DNA of 64,000 bases from Actinomycetospora lutea (GTDB lineage Bacteria; Actinomycetota; Actinomycetes; Mycobacteriales; Pseudonocardiaceae): assembly GCF_028737205.1 (NCBI RefSeq), contig NZ_JAQZAL010000022.1:1-64000 (forward strand). The letters are read 5' to 3'. A model generated the notes under the pieces. That model was not told the DNA's origin. It searched no databases and saw nothing but the letters and a program-made list of their open reading frames with translations. A program made the translations under genes and the position numbers. Shown piece after piece: positions 17,324-29,481 of the stretch. The stretch's first letter is position 1. Every line of letters starts with the position of its first letter.

Positions 17324-18082
17324 TCAGGCGAAGGGCGCGAGGGTGACCCCGGCGTCGCGCAGCGCCTCGGCGACGCGGCGCGCCGCCGCCACGGCGTCCG
17401 GGGTGTCGCCGTGCAGGCACAGGGAGGCCGCCCGCGTGGGGAGCTCGGTGCCGTCGACGGCGACGACGACCCCCTCGGCGGCCAGCCGCCGGGCGCGCTC
17501 GACCACCGCGTCCGCGTCGGGCAGCAGCGCGCCGGGCTCGCGGCGGGGCACGAGGGTGCCCTCGCGGGTGTAGCCGCGGTCGCCGAACGCCTCGGCGTGG
17601 GCGACCAGGCCCGCCTCGGCCGCCATGGCGAGGAACCGGGAGCCCGGCAGGCCCAGGACCGGCAGGCCCGCCCGGTCCGCGGCCGCGACGACCGCGCCGG
17701 CCTGGGCGTCGTGGTGTACGACGGCGTTGTAGAGCGCGCCGTGGGGCTTGAGGTAGGCGACGTCCCCGCCGGCCGCGCGCGCGAACTCCCGCAGCGCGCC
17801 GACCTGGTAGAGCAGGTCGGCGGTCAGCTCGGCGGGGTCGACGTCGACGAACCGGCGCCCGAAGCCCGCGAGGTCGCGGTAGGAGACCTGCGCGCCGATC
17901 GTCACGCCGCGCTCGACGGCCGCCGCGCAGACCCGCTGCATCCTCAGCGGGTCGCCGGCGTGGAACCCGCAGGCCACGTTCGCGGAGGTGATCACGTCGA
18001 GGAGCGCGTCGTCGTCGGTCAGCGACCAGGTCCCGAAGCCCTCGGCGAGATCGGCGTTGAGGTCGAGGGTCGGGGTGCTCAC
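17324..18082 (-). CDS. pxpA: LamB/YcsF-family protein, 5-oxoprolinase subunit A
   Basis: PxpA works with PxpB and PxpC to open 5-oxoproline to glutamate with ATP. The product shows [50 protein letters not shown] and the C-terminal SLCLHGD box. The GTG at 18082 gives 252 residues, the normal size. The usual partners pxpB and pxpC are not beside it, so it either acts with distant subunits or has another role. A leaderless-type -10 sits directly upstream. Confidence 0.92.
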   Translation of the reverse strand: MSTPTLDLNADLAEGFGTWSLTDDDALLDVITSANVACGFHAGDPLRMQRVCAAAVERGVTIGAQVSYRDLAGFGRRFVDVDPAELTADLLYQVGALREFARAAGGDVAYLKPHGALYNAVVHHDAQAGAVVAAADRAGLPVLGLPGSRFLAMAAEAGLVAHAEAFGDRGYTREGTLVPRREPGALLPDADAVVERARRLAAEGVVVAVDGTELPTRAASLCLHGDTPDAVAAARRVAEALRDAGVTLAPFA

Positions 18083-18089
18083 ATCCCCC

Positions 18090-18095
18090 AGCCTA
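18090..18095 (-). promoter_or_regulatory. Likely leaderless promoter of pxpA (-10 TAGGCT)
   Basis: TAGGCT on the minus strand is followed by 7 bases and the pxpA GTG, so transcription would begin at or beside the start codon. On the other strand TTGACC (18110-18115) could be the -35 of the divergent MFS gene. Confidence 0.55.
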
Positions 18096-18146
18096 GGACC
18101 GCCCCTCCCTTGACCTGGAGCGCACACGAAGGCGCACGCTGTCGGG

Positions 18147-19601
18147 GTGAGTGATCCGCGACCGACGACGGTCGGGCCGGTCGAGACCCCCGAGCAGGCC
18201 GTCGAGGAGCCCCCGGTCCGGGTCGGCCTCCTGCTGGGGGTGCTGCTCGTCGCGGTCGCCGTGGCGGTGCTCGCCAACAGCATGGTGCTCGTGCTGGTCC
18301 CCGAGATCGGCCGGGACTACACCGCCTCCCCCGGCGGGCTGGCGTGGGTGGTCACCGCCTTCTCGCTGAGCTTCGCGGTCGCCACGCCCCTCTACGGGCG
18401 GATCGCCGACGTCTTCGGCGTGCGCCGGGTGTTCGCCGCCGGCATCGCGATCTTCCTCGTCGGCTCCGTGGTCGCCGGGCTCGCGCCGACCATCGGCGTG
18501 CACCTGGTCGGGCGCGTGCTGCAGGGCCTCGGGAGCGCCGCGGTGCCCGCGCTCGGGTCGGTGGCGGTCGCGCGCTCGCTGCCGCCGGGCCGCCGCGGGT
18601 TCGGCTTCGGGATCGTCGGCACCGGTGTCGGGGCGGGCCAGGCGCTCGGGCCGCCGCTGGCGGGCTTCGTCGCCGAGCTCGCCGGCTGGCGCTGGCCGTT
18701 CCTCGGCGCCGCCCTGCTCGTCGCCCCGCTGCTCGTCATCGCGCCCCGCGTGCTGCCCGACGGCCGCCAGAGCGCCGACCCCTCGTGGCGCCAGATCGAC
18801 CTCGTCGGCGGCGTGCTGCTCGGCGGCGCCGTGGGCCTCGGGCTCTTCGCGCTCACGCGCGCGCAGCAGGTGGGCCTCGCGCCGTCCTCGTGGGGCGCCG
18901 GGCTCGCCGCCCTGGCGCTCGCGGGCGGGTTCGCGGTGCGCATCCGGCGGACGCGGCGCCCGTTCGTCCCGCCGTCGCTGCTCGTCCCCGGCCCGTTCCT
19001 CACGGCCGTCGCGGTCGGCTTCCTCGCGATGTTCTGCTACCTCGGCACGATCCTGCTCGTGCCCCTGCTCGTGGCCACCGTGAACGGGCTCGGCGTCGGC
19101 CACGTGGGCCTGGTGCTGCTGCCGGGCGCGGTCGCGGTCGCCGCGCTCTCGTCGCCGGCGGGCCGGCTGTCCGACCGCCTCGGCCCGCGCCGGCTCGTCG
19201 GGATCGGCCTGACGCTGCTGCTCGCGGCCGTCGCGACGCTCTCGACCGCGGCCGGCGGGTCGGCGCTGCTCCTGTCCGGGGTGACGTTCGCCGTCGGCCT
19301 GGCCCTCGCGTCGATCACGTCGCCCCTGATCAACGCCGTGGCCGCCGCGGTGCCCTCCGAGCACGCCGGGGTCGGGCTGGGCATCTACCAGGGCGCGTTC
19401 TTCCTCGGCGGCGGGACGGGCGCGGCGGTGCTGGGCACCGTGCTCGCGGCGCGCACCGCGAGCGGCGCCGGCTCGTGGAACCCGCTGCACGACGGCGCGG
19501 GCGCTCCCTTCTCCGACGCCCTGCTGGTGATCGCCGTCGTGCTCGTCGCGGCGATCGCGCTGTCGCGGCGGCTGCCGGCGCGGACCCGGCCGTCCTCCTA
19601 G
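18147..19601 (+). CDS. Major facilitator superfamily drug exporter (DHA2-like)
   Basis: The 484-residue protein has about 14 hydrophobic segments. Motif A appears after segment 2 as LYGRIADVFGVRR, and the segment-5 antiporter motif C as GFGIVGTGVGAGQALGPPLAGF. This is the pattern of proton-driven multidrug or antibiotic efflux; the substrate cannot be read. The GTG at 18147 has no ribosome binding site. A TTGACC box and a weak -10 (CACGCT) 6 bases before the start fit a leaderless promoter facing away from pxpA. Its TAG stop shares the palindrome CTAG with the stop of the convergent amidohydrolase. Confidence 0.85.
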   Translation: MSDPRPTTVGPVETPEQAVEEPPVRVGLLLGVLLVAVAVAVLANSMVLVLVPEIGRDYTASPGGLAWVVTAFSLSFAVATPLYGRIADVFGVRRVFAAGIAIFLVGSVVAGLAPTIGVHLVGRVLQGLGSAAVPALGSVAVARSLPPGRRGFGFGIVGTGVGAGQALGPPLAGFVAELAGWRWPFLGAALLVAPLLVIAPRVLPDGRQSADPSWRQIDLVGGVLLGGAVGLGLFALTRAQQVGLAPSSWGAGLAALALAGGFAVRIRRTRRPFVPPSLLVPGPFLTAVAVGFLAMFCYLGTILLVPLLVATVNGLGVGHVGLVLLPGAVAVAALSSPAGRLSDRLGPRRLVGIGLTLLLAAVATLSTAAGGSALLLSGVTFAVGLALASITSPLINAVAAAVPSEHAGVGLGIYQGAFFLGGGTGAAVLGTVLAARTASGAGSWNPLHDGAGAPFSDALLVIAVVLVAAIALSRRLPARTRPSS

Positions 19602-20701
19602 AGGGCCGTCCCGGCCCGCAGCACGAGCGTGGGCGCGCGCAGGGTGTCGGTGTCGACGCGGGGGTCCTCGACGGTGACCACCAGGTCGGCGGGCGCACCC
19701 TCCTCGAGCCCGGGCCGGCGCAGCCACGCCCGCGCGTCGCCGCACGCCGCCGCGAGCGCCCGCGCGGGCCCGAGCCCGATCCCGGACAGCGCCGCGACCT
19801 CGTCGACGATCCGCCCGTGCTCGATGCCACCCCCGGCGTCGGTGCCCGCGAACACCGGCACGCCGGCCTCGATCGCGGCGGCGATCGTGCGCGGCGCGCG
19901 GGCGTAGAGCTCGCGCATGTGGGCGCCGTAGCGGGGGAACTTGTCGCCGGCCGCGTCGGCGAACGACGGGAAGTTCTCGACGTTGATGACCGTCGGGACC
20001 AGCACCGTGCCGCGCTCGACCATCATCGCGATCGTGTCGTCGGTCAGGCCGGTGCCGTGCTCGATGCCGTCGATGCCCGCCCCGATCAGCCCGGGCAGCG
20101 CGTCCTCGCCGAAGACGTGCGCGGTGACCCGCGCCCCCTCGGCGTGGGCGGCGTCCATCGCCGCGCGCAGCACGTCGTCCGGCCACAGCGGCGCGAGGTC
20201 GCCCGCGTCGCGCTCGATCCAGTCGCCGACGAGCTTGACCCACGGGTTCGCCCGCGCGGTCTCGGCGACCGCCGCCGGCAGCTCGTCGGGCTCGAGGTCG
20301 ATCGGCAGCCCGCGGATGTAGCGCTTGGGGCGGGCGAGGTGGCGCCCGGCGCGGAGGATCTCCGGCATCCGCGGGTCGTCGTCGAGCGGGCGGGTGTCGA
20401 CGGGGCTGCCGCAGTCGCGGAGCAGCAGCGCGCCGCCCGCCGCGTCGGTGTGGCCCTGCTCGCGGGCCTCCTCGAGGTCGACGGGGCCGTCGGGACCGAT
20501 GCCGACGTGGCAGTGCGCGTCGACCAGGCCCGGGAGGATCCAGCCGCCGTCGGCGACCGTCTCGGCGCCCGGCACCGGGTCGAGGCTGATCCGCCCCTGC
20601 TCGGTGACCCACAGCTCGCCGACGCGCTCCCCCTCCGCCGTGCCGTCGAGGAGGACACCGCGCAGGTGCAGCGGCGGGGACGGGCGCAGCGGCGACGACA
20701 T
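19598..20701 (-). CDS. Metal-dependent amidohydrolase
   Basis: A 367-residue TIM-barrel amidohydrolase. Metal and catalytic residues are visible: DAHCH, Lys in WVKLVGD, His in RVTAHVFGE and in IEHGTGL, and Asp in FAGTDAGGG. This set resembles imidazolonepropionase- or prolidase-like enzymes of the superfamily; the substrate is unknown. An amidohydrolase near ffh is also found in mycobacteria. The ATG at 20701 has no ribosome binding site but a -10 element 7 bases upstream. The stop overlaps that of the MFS gene by 4 bases. Confidence 0.85.
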   Translation of the reverse strand: MSSPLRPSPPLHLRGVLLDGTAEGERVGELWVTEQGRISLDPVPGAETVADGGWILPGLVDAHCHVGIGPDGPVDLEEAREQGHTDAAGGALLLRDCGSPVDTRPLDDDPRMPEILRAGRHLARPKRYIRGLPIDLEPDELPAAVAETARANPWVKLVGDWIERDAGDLAPLWPDDVLRAAMDAAHAEGARVTAHVFGEDALPGLIGAGIDGIEHGTGLTDDTIAMMVERGTVLVPTVINVENFPSFADAAGDKFPRYGAHMRELYARAPRTIAAAIEAGVPVFAGTDAGGGIEHGRIVDEVAALSGIGLGPARALAAACGDARAWLRRPGLEEGAPADLVVTVEDPRVDTDTLRAPTLVLRAGTAL

Positions 20702-20708
20702 GCCGCGC

Positions 20709-20714
20709 AGGGTA
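20709..20714 (-). promoter_or_regulatory. Likely leaderless promoter of the amidohydrolase (-10 TACCCT)
   Basis: TACCCT on the minus strand is followed by 7 bases and then the ATG of the amidohydrolase gene, which has no Shine-Dalgarno sequence. Confidence 0.55.
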
Positions 20715-20744
20715 ACCAGCGGACCCGGCCGCGGGTGCGCGTCC

Positions 20745-20750
20745 TAGGGT
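20745..20750 (+). promoter_or_regulatory. Likely leaderless promoter of the MmcQ/YjbR gene (-10 TAGGGT)
   Basis: TAGGGT is followed by 8 bases and the GTG start at 20759, without a ribosome binding site. It lies back to back with the amidohydrolase -10, only 30 bases away, so the two promoters may interfere. Confidence 0.5.
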
Positions 20751-20758
20751 CGGCCCCC

Positions 20759-21169
20759 GTGAGCCCGGAGCCCGCCCGCGTGGAGGACGTGCACGCCCTC
20801 GCCGCCGCGATGCCGCACGTCACGAGCGTCGAGGGGCCGAAGGGCAACACCGTCTACCAGGTCGGCGGGAAGTCCTTCGTGTTCTTCCGGACGCCCCAGC
20901 CCGACGCCCGCGACCCGGGGACCGGCGAGAAGTACCCCGACGTGATCATGTTCTGGGTGGAGTCCGAGGAGGACAAGGACGCCCTCGTGCACGACCCGGC
21001 CACGCCGTTCTTCACCACGCCGCGCTTCGACGGGCACCTCTCGGTGCTCCTGCGCGCGGCCCACCTCGACCGGCTCTCGCGCGAGGAGCTCACCGAGATC
21101 GTGCAGGACGCCTGGCTGTCGCGGGCCTCGAACCGCCGGCGGGAGAAGTGGCTCGCCGGAGGGCGCTGA
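20759..21169 (+). CDS. MmcQ/YjbR-family protein
   Basis: This 136-residue protein has the YjbR pattern: a PHVTSVEGPKGNTVYQVGGKSF stretch, VIMFWVESEEDKDALV, FFTTPRFDGHLSVLLRA and a C-terminal DAWLSRASNRRREKW. The family adopts a double-wing fold proposed to bind DNA, but no biochemical role is established. The GTG at 20759 is chosen because a -10 element lies right in front. Its TGA directly abuts the ffh stop on the other strand. Confidence 0.85.
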   Translation: MSPEPARVEDVHALAAAMPHVTSVEGPKGNTVYQVGGKSFVFFRTPQPDARDPGTGEKYPDVIMFWVESEEDKDALVHDPATPFFTTPRFDGHLSVLLRAAHLDRLSREELTEIVQDAWLSRASNRRREKWLAGGR

Positions 21170-22792
<1,623 letters not shown>

Positions 22793-22916
22793 GGCGCTCG
22801 CACTCCTCGAGGTGTCGCTGGCGGCGCAGGCGGGCCCCGGCACGACATCACCGCGGGCGAACCCCCAGCCTAACGGTCGCGCCGTGTCGGGCGGTCCCAG
22901 GCCGCCTCAGGCCGGC

Positions 22917-25382
22917 TCAGGCCGTCGGATACCGCTCCGGCGCCGCGAGCCCGCTGGTGGCCGCGGCCAGCACGACCTCCTCGACCCGCTGCCGGCGCTC
23001 GGGGTCGAGGACCTCGTGCTCGGCGGTCTCCAGGCAGAAGGCGTCGAGCACCGAGCTGCCCAGCGTCGAGACCCGCGCCCACCGCACGTCGAGACCCTCG
23101 GCCTCGAGCGCCGCGGCGACGCGGTGCAGCAGCCCGATCCGGTCGCCGGTGCGCAGCTCGAGCACCACGGCCCCGGTGGCCTCGTCGTCGAACCACAGCA
23201 CGCGGCTCGGAGCCGGGGCGGGCCCCGGGCGGTCGTAGTCGCGCTCCTTGGCCTCGAGGCGCGCGGGCAGGTCGAGCGAGCCGCGCAGCACCCGCACGAG
23301 GTCCTCGCGGATCAGCGACGCCTCGGGCAGGCGCCCGAAGCGCGGCGAGACGGTGAAGGCGTCGACGGCGACGCCGTCGTGCTCGCCGAGGTCGGCGGTG
23401 TGGACCTGCAGCGAGTGCAGCGCCAGCACCCCCGCGGCGCGGGAGAGCAGGCCGGGGCGGTCCGGCGCGGCGACCGTCATCGTGATCGTGGTCAGCTCGC
23501 CGTCGCCGGACACCGACACCTCCGGGCGGCCGCTGGCGGCCACGGTCTCGGCGAGCCCCAGGGCCTCCGCCGACAGGGTCGACGGCCCGGGCGTCGGCTC
23601 GCCGGCCATCACGACGCGGCAGCGCCGGACGAGGTCGCCCATCAGCGTCGCCCGCCACGGCGTCCACACCCCCGGGCCGGTGCCCAGCGAGTCGGCCTCG
23701 GCGAGGGCGTGCAGCAGCTCGAGCAGGACCGGGTCGGCGCCGAGGGTCTCCACGACGCGCTCCACCGTCGCCGGGTCCTCCGGGTCGCGGCGCGACGCGG
23801 TGTGGGGCAGCAGCAGGTGGTGGCGCACCATCGCCGCGAGGAGGTCGACGTCGGCGGGCCAGAGCCCCAGTCGCTTGCCGAGGTGGGTGGCGAGACGTTC
23901 GCCGACCACCGAGTGGTCCTCGTCGCGCCCCTTGCCGATGTCGTGCACGAGCGCGCCGAGCAGCAGCAGGTCGGGCCGCGAGACGCGCGTCGTCAGCTCC
24001 GCGGCGCGGCGGGTGACCTCGACGAGGTGGCGGTCGACGGTCCACACGTGCTGGCGGTCGCGCGGGGGCAGGTCGCGCACCGCGCCCCACTCGGGGAACA
24101 GCCGCCCCCACAGGCCCGTGCGGTCGAGGGCCTCGATGACGTCGACCGTGCCCTCGCCGGCGCCGAGCAGCGCCAGCAGCTCGGAGAGCGCCGCCCGCGG
24201 CCACGGCTCGCGCAGCTCGGGGGCCACGTCGGCGAGCCGGTGCAGGGTGCTCGCGGCGATCGGCAGCCGGGTGCGGGCCGCCGTCGCGGCGAGGCGCAGG
24301 ACCAGCGCCGGGTCGCGGGAGACCTGAGCGTCGCGGGCGAGGACCACCTCGCCGCCGTGCTCGACGACGCCGTCGTCGAGCGGGCGGCGCGCCGGCGCGC
24401 GGCGCAGCGCGGCCAGGCCCCGGCGCGGCAGGGCGGCGCGCGCCGAGCGCAGGGCGGCGTCGGTGGCGAACACGACCGTGCGGGCGGCGCCGGAGAGGGC
24501 CCGCGCGAGGTCGAAGCGGTCGGTGACGCCGAGCTCGTTCGCGGCGGCGGCGACCACCTCGTGCGCGTCCTCGGCCTGCATCACGTCGCGGGCCCGCCCG
24601 GCGCGGCGGTGCAGCTCCACGCGCAGGTCGAGCATGAGGCGCCGGGCGTCCTGGACGTCGACGGTGGGCCGGTCCACGAGCTGCGCGGCGGCCAGCGCGT
24701 CGAGCAGCTGGACGTCGCGCAGCCCCCCGTGGCCGTTCTTGAGGTCGGGCTCGATGCGGTGCGCGACCTCGCCGGAGCGGGCCCAGCGCGTCCCGGTGGA
24801 CGCGACCAGGTCGTCGAAGCGGTTGCGGATGCCGGCGCGCCAGGCCTGGCGGGCGGTGGCGGCGAGGCGCTCGGCCAGCTCCGGGTCGCCGGCCAGGTAG
24901 CGGACCTCGAGCAGGCCCAGGGCCACGCGCAGGTCGGTGGTGGCGACCTCGACGGCCTCGCCGACGGTGCGCACCGAGTGGTCCAGCCCGATGCCCGCGT
25001 CCCACAGCGGGTACCAGAGCGAGTCGGCCACCCGGGAGATCTGGTCGCGACCGCCGTGCTTCCCGTCGTGGACGAGCACGAGGTCGAGATCGGAGTACGG
25101 CGCGAACTCCCGGCGGCCCAGGGCGCCGACCGCGACGAGCGCCGAGCCCTCCCCCACCCCGACCGCCGCCGCCCGCGACGAGAGCCAGAAGTCGTGCAGC
25201 TCGACCAGCGCCTCGCGCAGCGCGGCGGGGCCGAGCCGGCGCGCGCCCGGCGGCGGGTCGAGCAGCGCGGCGCGGGCGCGGACGAGGTCCACGGCGTCGC
25301 CGTTCGTCGTCCCGCGCTCGTCGTCGAGGCTCGACGGTCCCCCGTCGATCCCGCCGTTCCACTCCGCGTCCGCCACGGCCAT
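22917..25382 (-). CDS. glnD: PII uridylyltransferase/uridylyl-removing enzyme
   Basis: GlnD senses glutamine and modifies PII; in several actinomycetes it adenylylates GlnK instead. The nucleotidyltransferase domain shows VGALGRREFAPYSDLDLVLV, the middle has the HD motif LVHDIGKGRDEDHS, and two ACT domains end the 821-residue protein (MTVAAPDRPGLLSRAAGVL and LRTGDRIGLLHRVAAALE). It is downstream of amtB-glnK, separated by a strong hairpin, so it is probably read at lower level or from its own start. The ATG at 25382 follows GAGAGGGG. Confidence 0.95.
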   Translation of the reverse strand: MAVADAEWNGGIDGGPSSLDDERGTTNGDAVDLVRARAALLDPPPGARRLGPAALREALVELHDFWLSSRAAAVGVGEGSALVAVGALGRREFAPYSDLDLVLVHDGKHGGRDQISRVADSLWYPLWDAGIGLDHSVRTVGEAVEVATTDLRVALGLLEVRYLAGDPELAERLAATARQAWRAGIRNRFDDLVASTGTRWARSGEVAHRIEPDLKNGHGGLRDVQLLDALAAAQLVDRPTVDVQDARRLMLDLRVELHRRAGRARDVMQAEDAHEVVAAAANELGVTDRFDLARALSGAARTVVFATDAALRSARAALPRRGLAALRRAPARRPLDDGVVEHGGEVVLARDAQVSRDPALVLRLAATAARTRLPIAASTLHRLADVAPELREPWPRAALSELLALLGAGEGTVDVIEALDRTGLWGRLFPEWGAVRDLPPRDRQHVWTVDRHLVEVTRRAAELTTRVSRPDLLLLGALVHDIGKGRDEDHSVVGERLATHLGKRLGLWPADVDLLAAMVRHHLLLPHTASRRDPEDPATVERVVETLGADPVLLELLHALAEADSLGTGPGVWTPWRATLMGDLVRRCRVVMAGEPTPGPSTLSAEALGLAETVAASGRPEVSVSGDGELTTITMTVAAPDRPGLLSRAAGVLALHSLQVHTADLGEHDGVAVDAFTVSPRFGRLPEASLIREDLVRVLRGSLDLPARLEAKERDYDRPGPAPAPSRVLWFDDEATGAVVLELRTGDRIGLLHRVAAALEAEGLDVRWARVSTLGSSVLDAFCLETAEHEVLDPERRQRVEEVVLAAATSGLAAPERYPTA

Positions 25383-25413
25383 CGGCCCGCGTCCCCTCTC
25401 GCTGGTGCCCGGG

Positions 25414-25458
25414 ACGACGACGCCGGGTCCCCACGTCGCGGGGACCCGGCGTCGTCGT
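25414..25458 (-). terminator. Strong hairpin between glnK and glnD
   Basis: Perfect 19-bp arms (25414-25432 and 25440-25458) enclose a 7-base loop, 24 bases after the glnK stop and about 30 bases before the glnD start. It likely ends most amtB-glnK transcripts. Confidence 0.8.
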
Positions 25459-25481
25459 GGTGCCTGAACTGCAGGGCAGCC

Positions 25482-27151
<1,670 letters not shown>

Positions 27152-27232
27152 GGCCAGCAGCTTCCCTTCTCGCGGGCACCGATTTCGAAGAGCGAGAATG
27201 CGCAGGCCGTGTTTCCGATGGGGGCGCGCTTC

Positions 27233-27280
27233 GTTTCGCGGCAGTTAACAGCCCGCCCGCGGATGTCACCATCATGTTTC
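27233..27280 (-). promoter_or_regulatory. Candidate GlnR boxes upstream of amtB
   Basis: On the minus strand GAAAC-N6-GTGAC (27280-27265) and TTAAC-N6-GAAAC (27248-27233) match the actinomycete GlnR pattern gTnAC-N6-GaAAC, one of them with one mismatch. amtB-glnK-glnD is a known GlnR target in Streptomyces and mycobacteria. Spacing to the amtB start suits activation under nitrogen limitation. Confidence 0.55.
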
Positions 27281-27314
27281 GCGACCGGCGTGACCGGGCG
27301 GCGTGAGACCTGCG

Positions 27315-27713
27315 TCATGACGGTGCGCGATGATCGCCTGCTCCATCGGCGGACAGCACCAGGCAGAAGGGGTTGCCGTCGGGGTCGAGGAAGACCCGGA
27401 AGGTCGTCCCCGGCTGGTGGGCCGTCTTCGTCGCGCCGGCCGCGAGGACGGCCGCCTCGCCCGCGTCGAGGTCGTCGACCTCCACGTCGAGGTGGAACTG
27501 CAGCGCCCCCTCCTCGGGCCACGCCGGCGCGCGCCGGGCGGGGGCGAGCTGGAAGGCCAGGGTCGGCCCGCCGCCGCCGTCGAGCTCGATCCAGTCGTCG
27601 TCGGTGGCGGACTCGTCGATCGGCAGCCCGACGAGCGTCGCGTAGAACTGCGCGAGGGCCCGGGGGTCGGGGCTGTCGATGGCGGTCAGCTGCAGGCGCG
27701 CGATGCCGGACAT
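27315..27713 (-). CDS. VOC (glyoxalase/bleomycin-resistance) fold protein
   Basis: The 132-residue product has paired beta-alpha-beta-beta-beta modules: IARLQLTAIDSPDPRALAQFY and LQFHLDVEVDDLDAGEAAVLAAGA, ending with FRVFLDPDGNPFCLV. The fold houses metal enzymes and antibiotic-binding proteins; the substrate cannot be told. The ATG at 27713 is favoured over the GTG at 27722 because a -10 hexamer lies 7 bases in front of it. Confidence 0.82.
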   Translation of the reverse strand: MSGIARLQLTAIDSPDPRALAQFYATLVGLPIDESATDDDWIELDGGGGPTLAFQLAPARRAPAWPEEGALQFHLDVEVDDLDAGEAAVLAAGATKTAHQPGTTFRVFLDPDGNPFCLVLSADGAGDHRAPS

Positions 27714-27720
27714 GGCGCGC

Positions 27721-27726
27721 ACGGTA
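27721..27726 (-). promoter_or_regulatory. Likely leaderless promoter of the VOC gene (-10 TACCGT)
   Basis: TACCGT on the minus strand is followed by 7 bases and the ATG of the VOC gene; there is no Shine-Dalgarno sequence. Confidence 0.5.
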
Positions 27727-27745
27727 GGGACGCCCCCCGACAGCG

Positions 27746-29416
27746 CTACTTGAGCAGCGCGTCCACGAACGCCCCGGGCTCGAACGGCGCGAGGTCGTCA
27801 GGGCCCTCGCCGAGGCCCACGAGCTTCACCGGCACGCCCAGCTCGCGCTGCACCTGGAAGACGATGCCGCCCTTGGCGGTGCCGTCGAGCTTGGTGAGCA
27901 CGACGCCGGTGACGTCGACGACCTCGCTGAACACCCGCGCCTGGGTCAGCCCGTTCTGGCCGGTGGTGGCGTCGAGGACCAGGAGGACCTCGTCGACCTC
28001 GGCCTGGCGCTCGACGACCCGCTTGACCTTGCCGAGCTCGTCCATCAGGCCGGTCTTGGTGTGCAGCCGCCCGGCGGTGTCGAGCAGCACCGCGTCCACG
28101 CCGGACTCCGTGCCGCGCCTGACCGCGTCGAACGCGACGCTCGCGGGGTCGGCGCCCTCCTTGCCGCGCACCGTCTCGGCGCCGGCGCGCTCGCCCCACG
28201 TCGCGAGCTGCTCGGCCGCGGCGGCGCGGAAGGTGTCGGCGGCCCCCAGGAGCACGACGTGGCCGTCGGCGACGAGGACGCGGGCGAGCTTGCCGGTGGT
28301 CGTGGTCTTGCCGGTGCCGTTGACGCCGGCGACGAGCACCACCGCGGGGCGCCCGTCGTGGGCGAGCGCGCGCACGGAGCGCTCCATGTCCGGGCCCAGC
28401 GACTCGACCAGCACCTCGCGCAGCAGCTCGCGGGCCTGGTCGGCGGTGCGCACGCCGCGGGTGGCGATGCGCTCACGGAGCTTGCCGACGATCTCCTGCG
28501 TGGTCGCGGAGCCGAGGTCGGCCAGGAGCAGGGTGTCCTCGACCTCCTCCCACGAGTCCTCGTCGAGGTCCCCGGCGCCGAGCAGCCCCAGCAGGCCCTG
28601 CCCGAGCGTCGACCGCGAGCGCCCCAGCCGGCCGCGCAGACGCTCGAGGCGGCCCTCGGCGGACGGGATCTCCTCGGGCGGCGCGGCGGGCGCCACGGTC
28701 GTCCCCGTCGACGGGGCGACGGTCTCGGTCGTGTCCTCGGTGGTGGTGCCGGCGGGGGCCGGGGCGGCGGGGGTCTCCGGCTCCGGCGCCACCTGCTCGG
28801 CGGTCTCGGGCTCGGCGGCCTCCGGCGGGGCCGTGGCCTGCGGGCCGGCGGCGACGTCGGGGAACGCCGGCGTGCCGGGGCCTGTGGCGGCGGTGTCGGG
28901 CTCGGGTGCCGCGGGCTCGGCGGGCTCGGCGGGTGCCGCGGGCTCGGCGGGCTCGGCGGGCTCGGCGGGCTCGGCGGGCGCGGTCGCCGGCGGGGCCCCG
29001 GCCGCGCCGGGCGGGGCCGTGCCCTGCGGGCCGCCGGCCTCCGGGCGCTCGGCCGGCTCGCTCGGTTCGGGCTCCGGCTGCGGTTCGGGCTGCGGCTCGG
29101 GGCGCGGTGGCGCGAGCGTCGAGCTGCCGCCACTGCCCGCGCTGAAGCTGAACCCGCCGCCCGCCTGGTACGAGCCCTTCGTCGGCTTGGCCGGCTCCTC
29201 CTGCTCCTCGGCGAGCGAGACCTGGCGGCGCCGGCGCAGGTAGAGCCCGACGCCCAGCACGATGAGCAGGACGACGACCACGGCGACGACCACGATCGTG
29301 GCGATCAGCCCGGTCGACAGCGTGCCCGCGCCGGCCGGGGCAGCGAGGGCGGCGCCCACCGTCGGGTCGGTGGCGGGCAGGTCGAGCGGGGAGGTCAGCG
29401 ACGAGCTCAGTGACAC
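27746..29416 (-). CDS. ftsY: Signal recognition particle receptor FtsY
   Basis: FtsY docks SRP-ribosome complexes at the membrane. The N-terminus has one real membrane anchor (TGLIATIVVVAVVVVLLIVL) followed by a basic RRRR, then a linker of over 200 residues built of Glu-Pro-Ala repeats, then the NG domain with GVNGTGKTTTTGKLA, DTAGRLHTK and TKLDGTAKGG. The 556-residue length is due to the linker. The GTG at 29416 starts just before the anchor. Actinomycete FtsY proteins commonly have this anchored layout. Confidence 0.95.
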   Translation of the reverse strand: MSLSSSLTSPLDLPATDPTVGAALAAPAGAGTLSTGLIATIVVVAVVVVLLIVLGVGLYLRRRRQVSLAEEQEEPAKPTKGSYQAGGGFSFSAGSGGSSTLAPPRPEPQPEPQPEPEPSEPAERPEAGGPQGTAPPGAAGAPPATAPAEPAEPAEPAEPAAPAEPAEPAAPEPDTAATGPGTPAFPDVAAGPQATAPPEAAEPETAEQVAPEPETPAAPAPAGTTTEDTTETVAPSTGTTVAPAAPPEEIPSAEGRLERLRGRLGRSRSTLGQGLLGLLGAGDLDEDSWEEVEDTLLLADLGSATTQEIVGKLRERIATRGVRTADQARELLREVLVESLGPDMERSVRALAHDGRPAVVLVAGVNGTGKTTTTGKLARVLVADGHVVLLGAADTFRAAAAEQLATWGERAGAETVRGKEGADPASVAFDAVRRGTESGVDAVLLDTAGRLHTKTGLMDELGKVKRVVERQAEVDEVLLVLDATTGQNGLTQARVFSEVVDVTGVVLTKLDGTAKGGIVFQVQRELGVPVKLVGLGEGPDDLAPFEPGAFVDALLK

Positions 29417-29481
29417 GCCCGCCAGTCTCCCAGTCGGGCCGGGCGACGGCGCGCGGCCGGTCGCCCGGCACCGCGTCCCCC

